Below are positions 16,008-17,050 of a DNA stretch of 17,050 nucleotides, in pieces. A program made the translations under genes and the position numbers. The notes beneath the pieces are model-generated. The model did no database searches. It was not told the DNA's origin and saw only the letters and a program-made list of their open reading frames with translations. The DNA is taken from the NCBI GenBank assembly GCA_023269455.1, contig JAHFTG010000015.1, forward strand, positions 1-17,050, in the 5' to 3' direction. How positions within the stretch are numbered: position 1 is the stretch's first letter; every line of letters begins with the position of its first letter. Source of the stretch: Opitutaceae bacterium (GTDB lineage Bacteria; Verrucomicrobiota; Verrucomicrobiia; Opitutales; Opitutaceae).

Positions 16008-17050
<1,043 letters not shown>

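Overview
The window looks like chromosome from a GC-rich Gram-negative bacterium, most likely of the Opitutaceae (Verrucomicrobiota). The evidence is the outer-membrane lipid-trafficking (Mla) operon, a tRNA gene that encodes its own CCA, a FucI-like isomerase of a type I associate with Opitutaceae, and start codons that almost never have a Shine-Dalgarno sequence. The taxonomic call is inference from gene content, not a database result.

Layout. (1) 1-774 is the 3' part of argG (arginine biosynthesis), closed by a strong terminator. A 333-bp gap without a confident gene follows. (2) 1108-2532 is uxaC (hexuronate isomerase), with its own terminator overlapping the stop codon. (3) 2630-6065 is a tight five-gene operon mlaE-mlaF-mlaD-mlaC-mlaA, encoding an ABC transporter, its MCE subunit, a periplasmic carrier and the outer-membrane component for phospholipid transport. 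No mlaB is present. (4) 6091-7065 (minus) is a metallo-beta-lactamase-fold hydrolase of the NAPE-PLD-like type, convergent with mlaA. (5) rsmD (plus) and rsmE (minus) converge at about 7700. They encode two different 16S rRNA methyltransferases. (6) 8424-12019 (minus) is a sugar-catabolic block: L-fucose-isomerase-like protein, class II aldolase and YghZ-type aldo-keto reductase, with rsmE overlapping its last gene. A divergent AraC-family regulator starts 52 bp from the isomerase and probably controls it. A long hairpin with competing repeats lies between isomerase and aldolase. (7) 13149-13222 (minus) is tRNA-Gly(UCC). (8) 13373-14554 is pilC/gspF (type IV pilus or type II secretion inner-membrane platform). 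It is followed by a response regulator that resembles an NtrC-type sigma-54 activator but has lost the GAFTGA loop, the Walker B acid, the sensor II arginine and much of the DNA-binding helix. (9) 16008 to the window end is the 5' third of carB (carbamoyl phosphate synthase large subunit).

How the genes fit together. The Mla genes form one membrane-maintenance machine. The isomerase, aldolase and reductase would turn a deoxy-sugar such as fucose into a triose phosphate and an aldehyde that is then reduced, but the kinase between isomerase and aldolase is missing here. argG and carB are housekeeping genes of arginine and pyrimidine synthesis and are not neighbours in one operon.

I saw no phage, transposon, integron, CRISPR array or defence system. 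The most unusual items are the degenerate response regulator, the intercistronic hairpin, and the near-universal lack of Shine-Dalgarno sequences with C just before the start codon.
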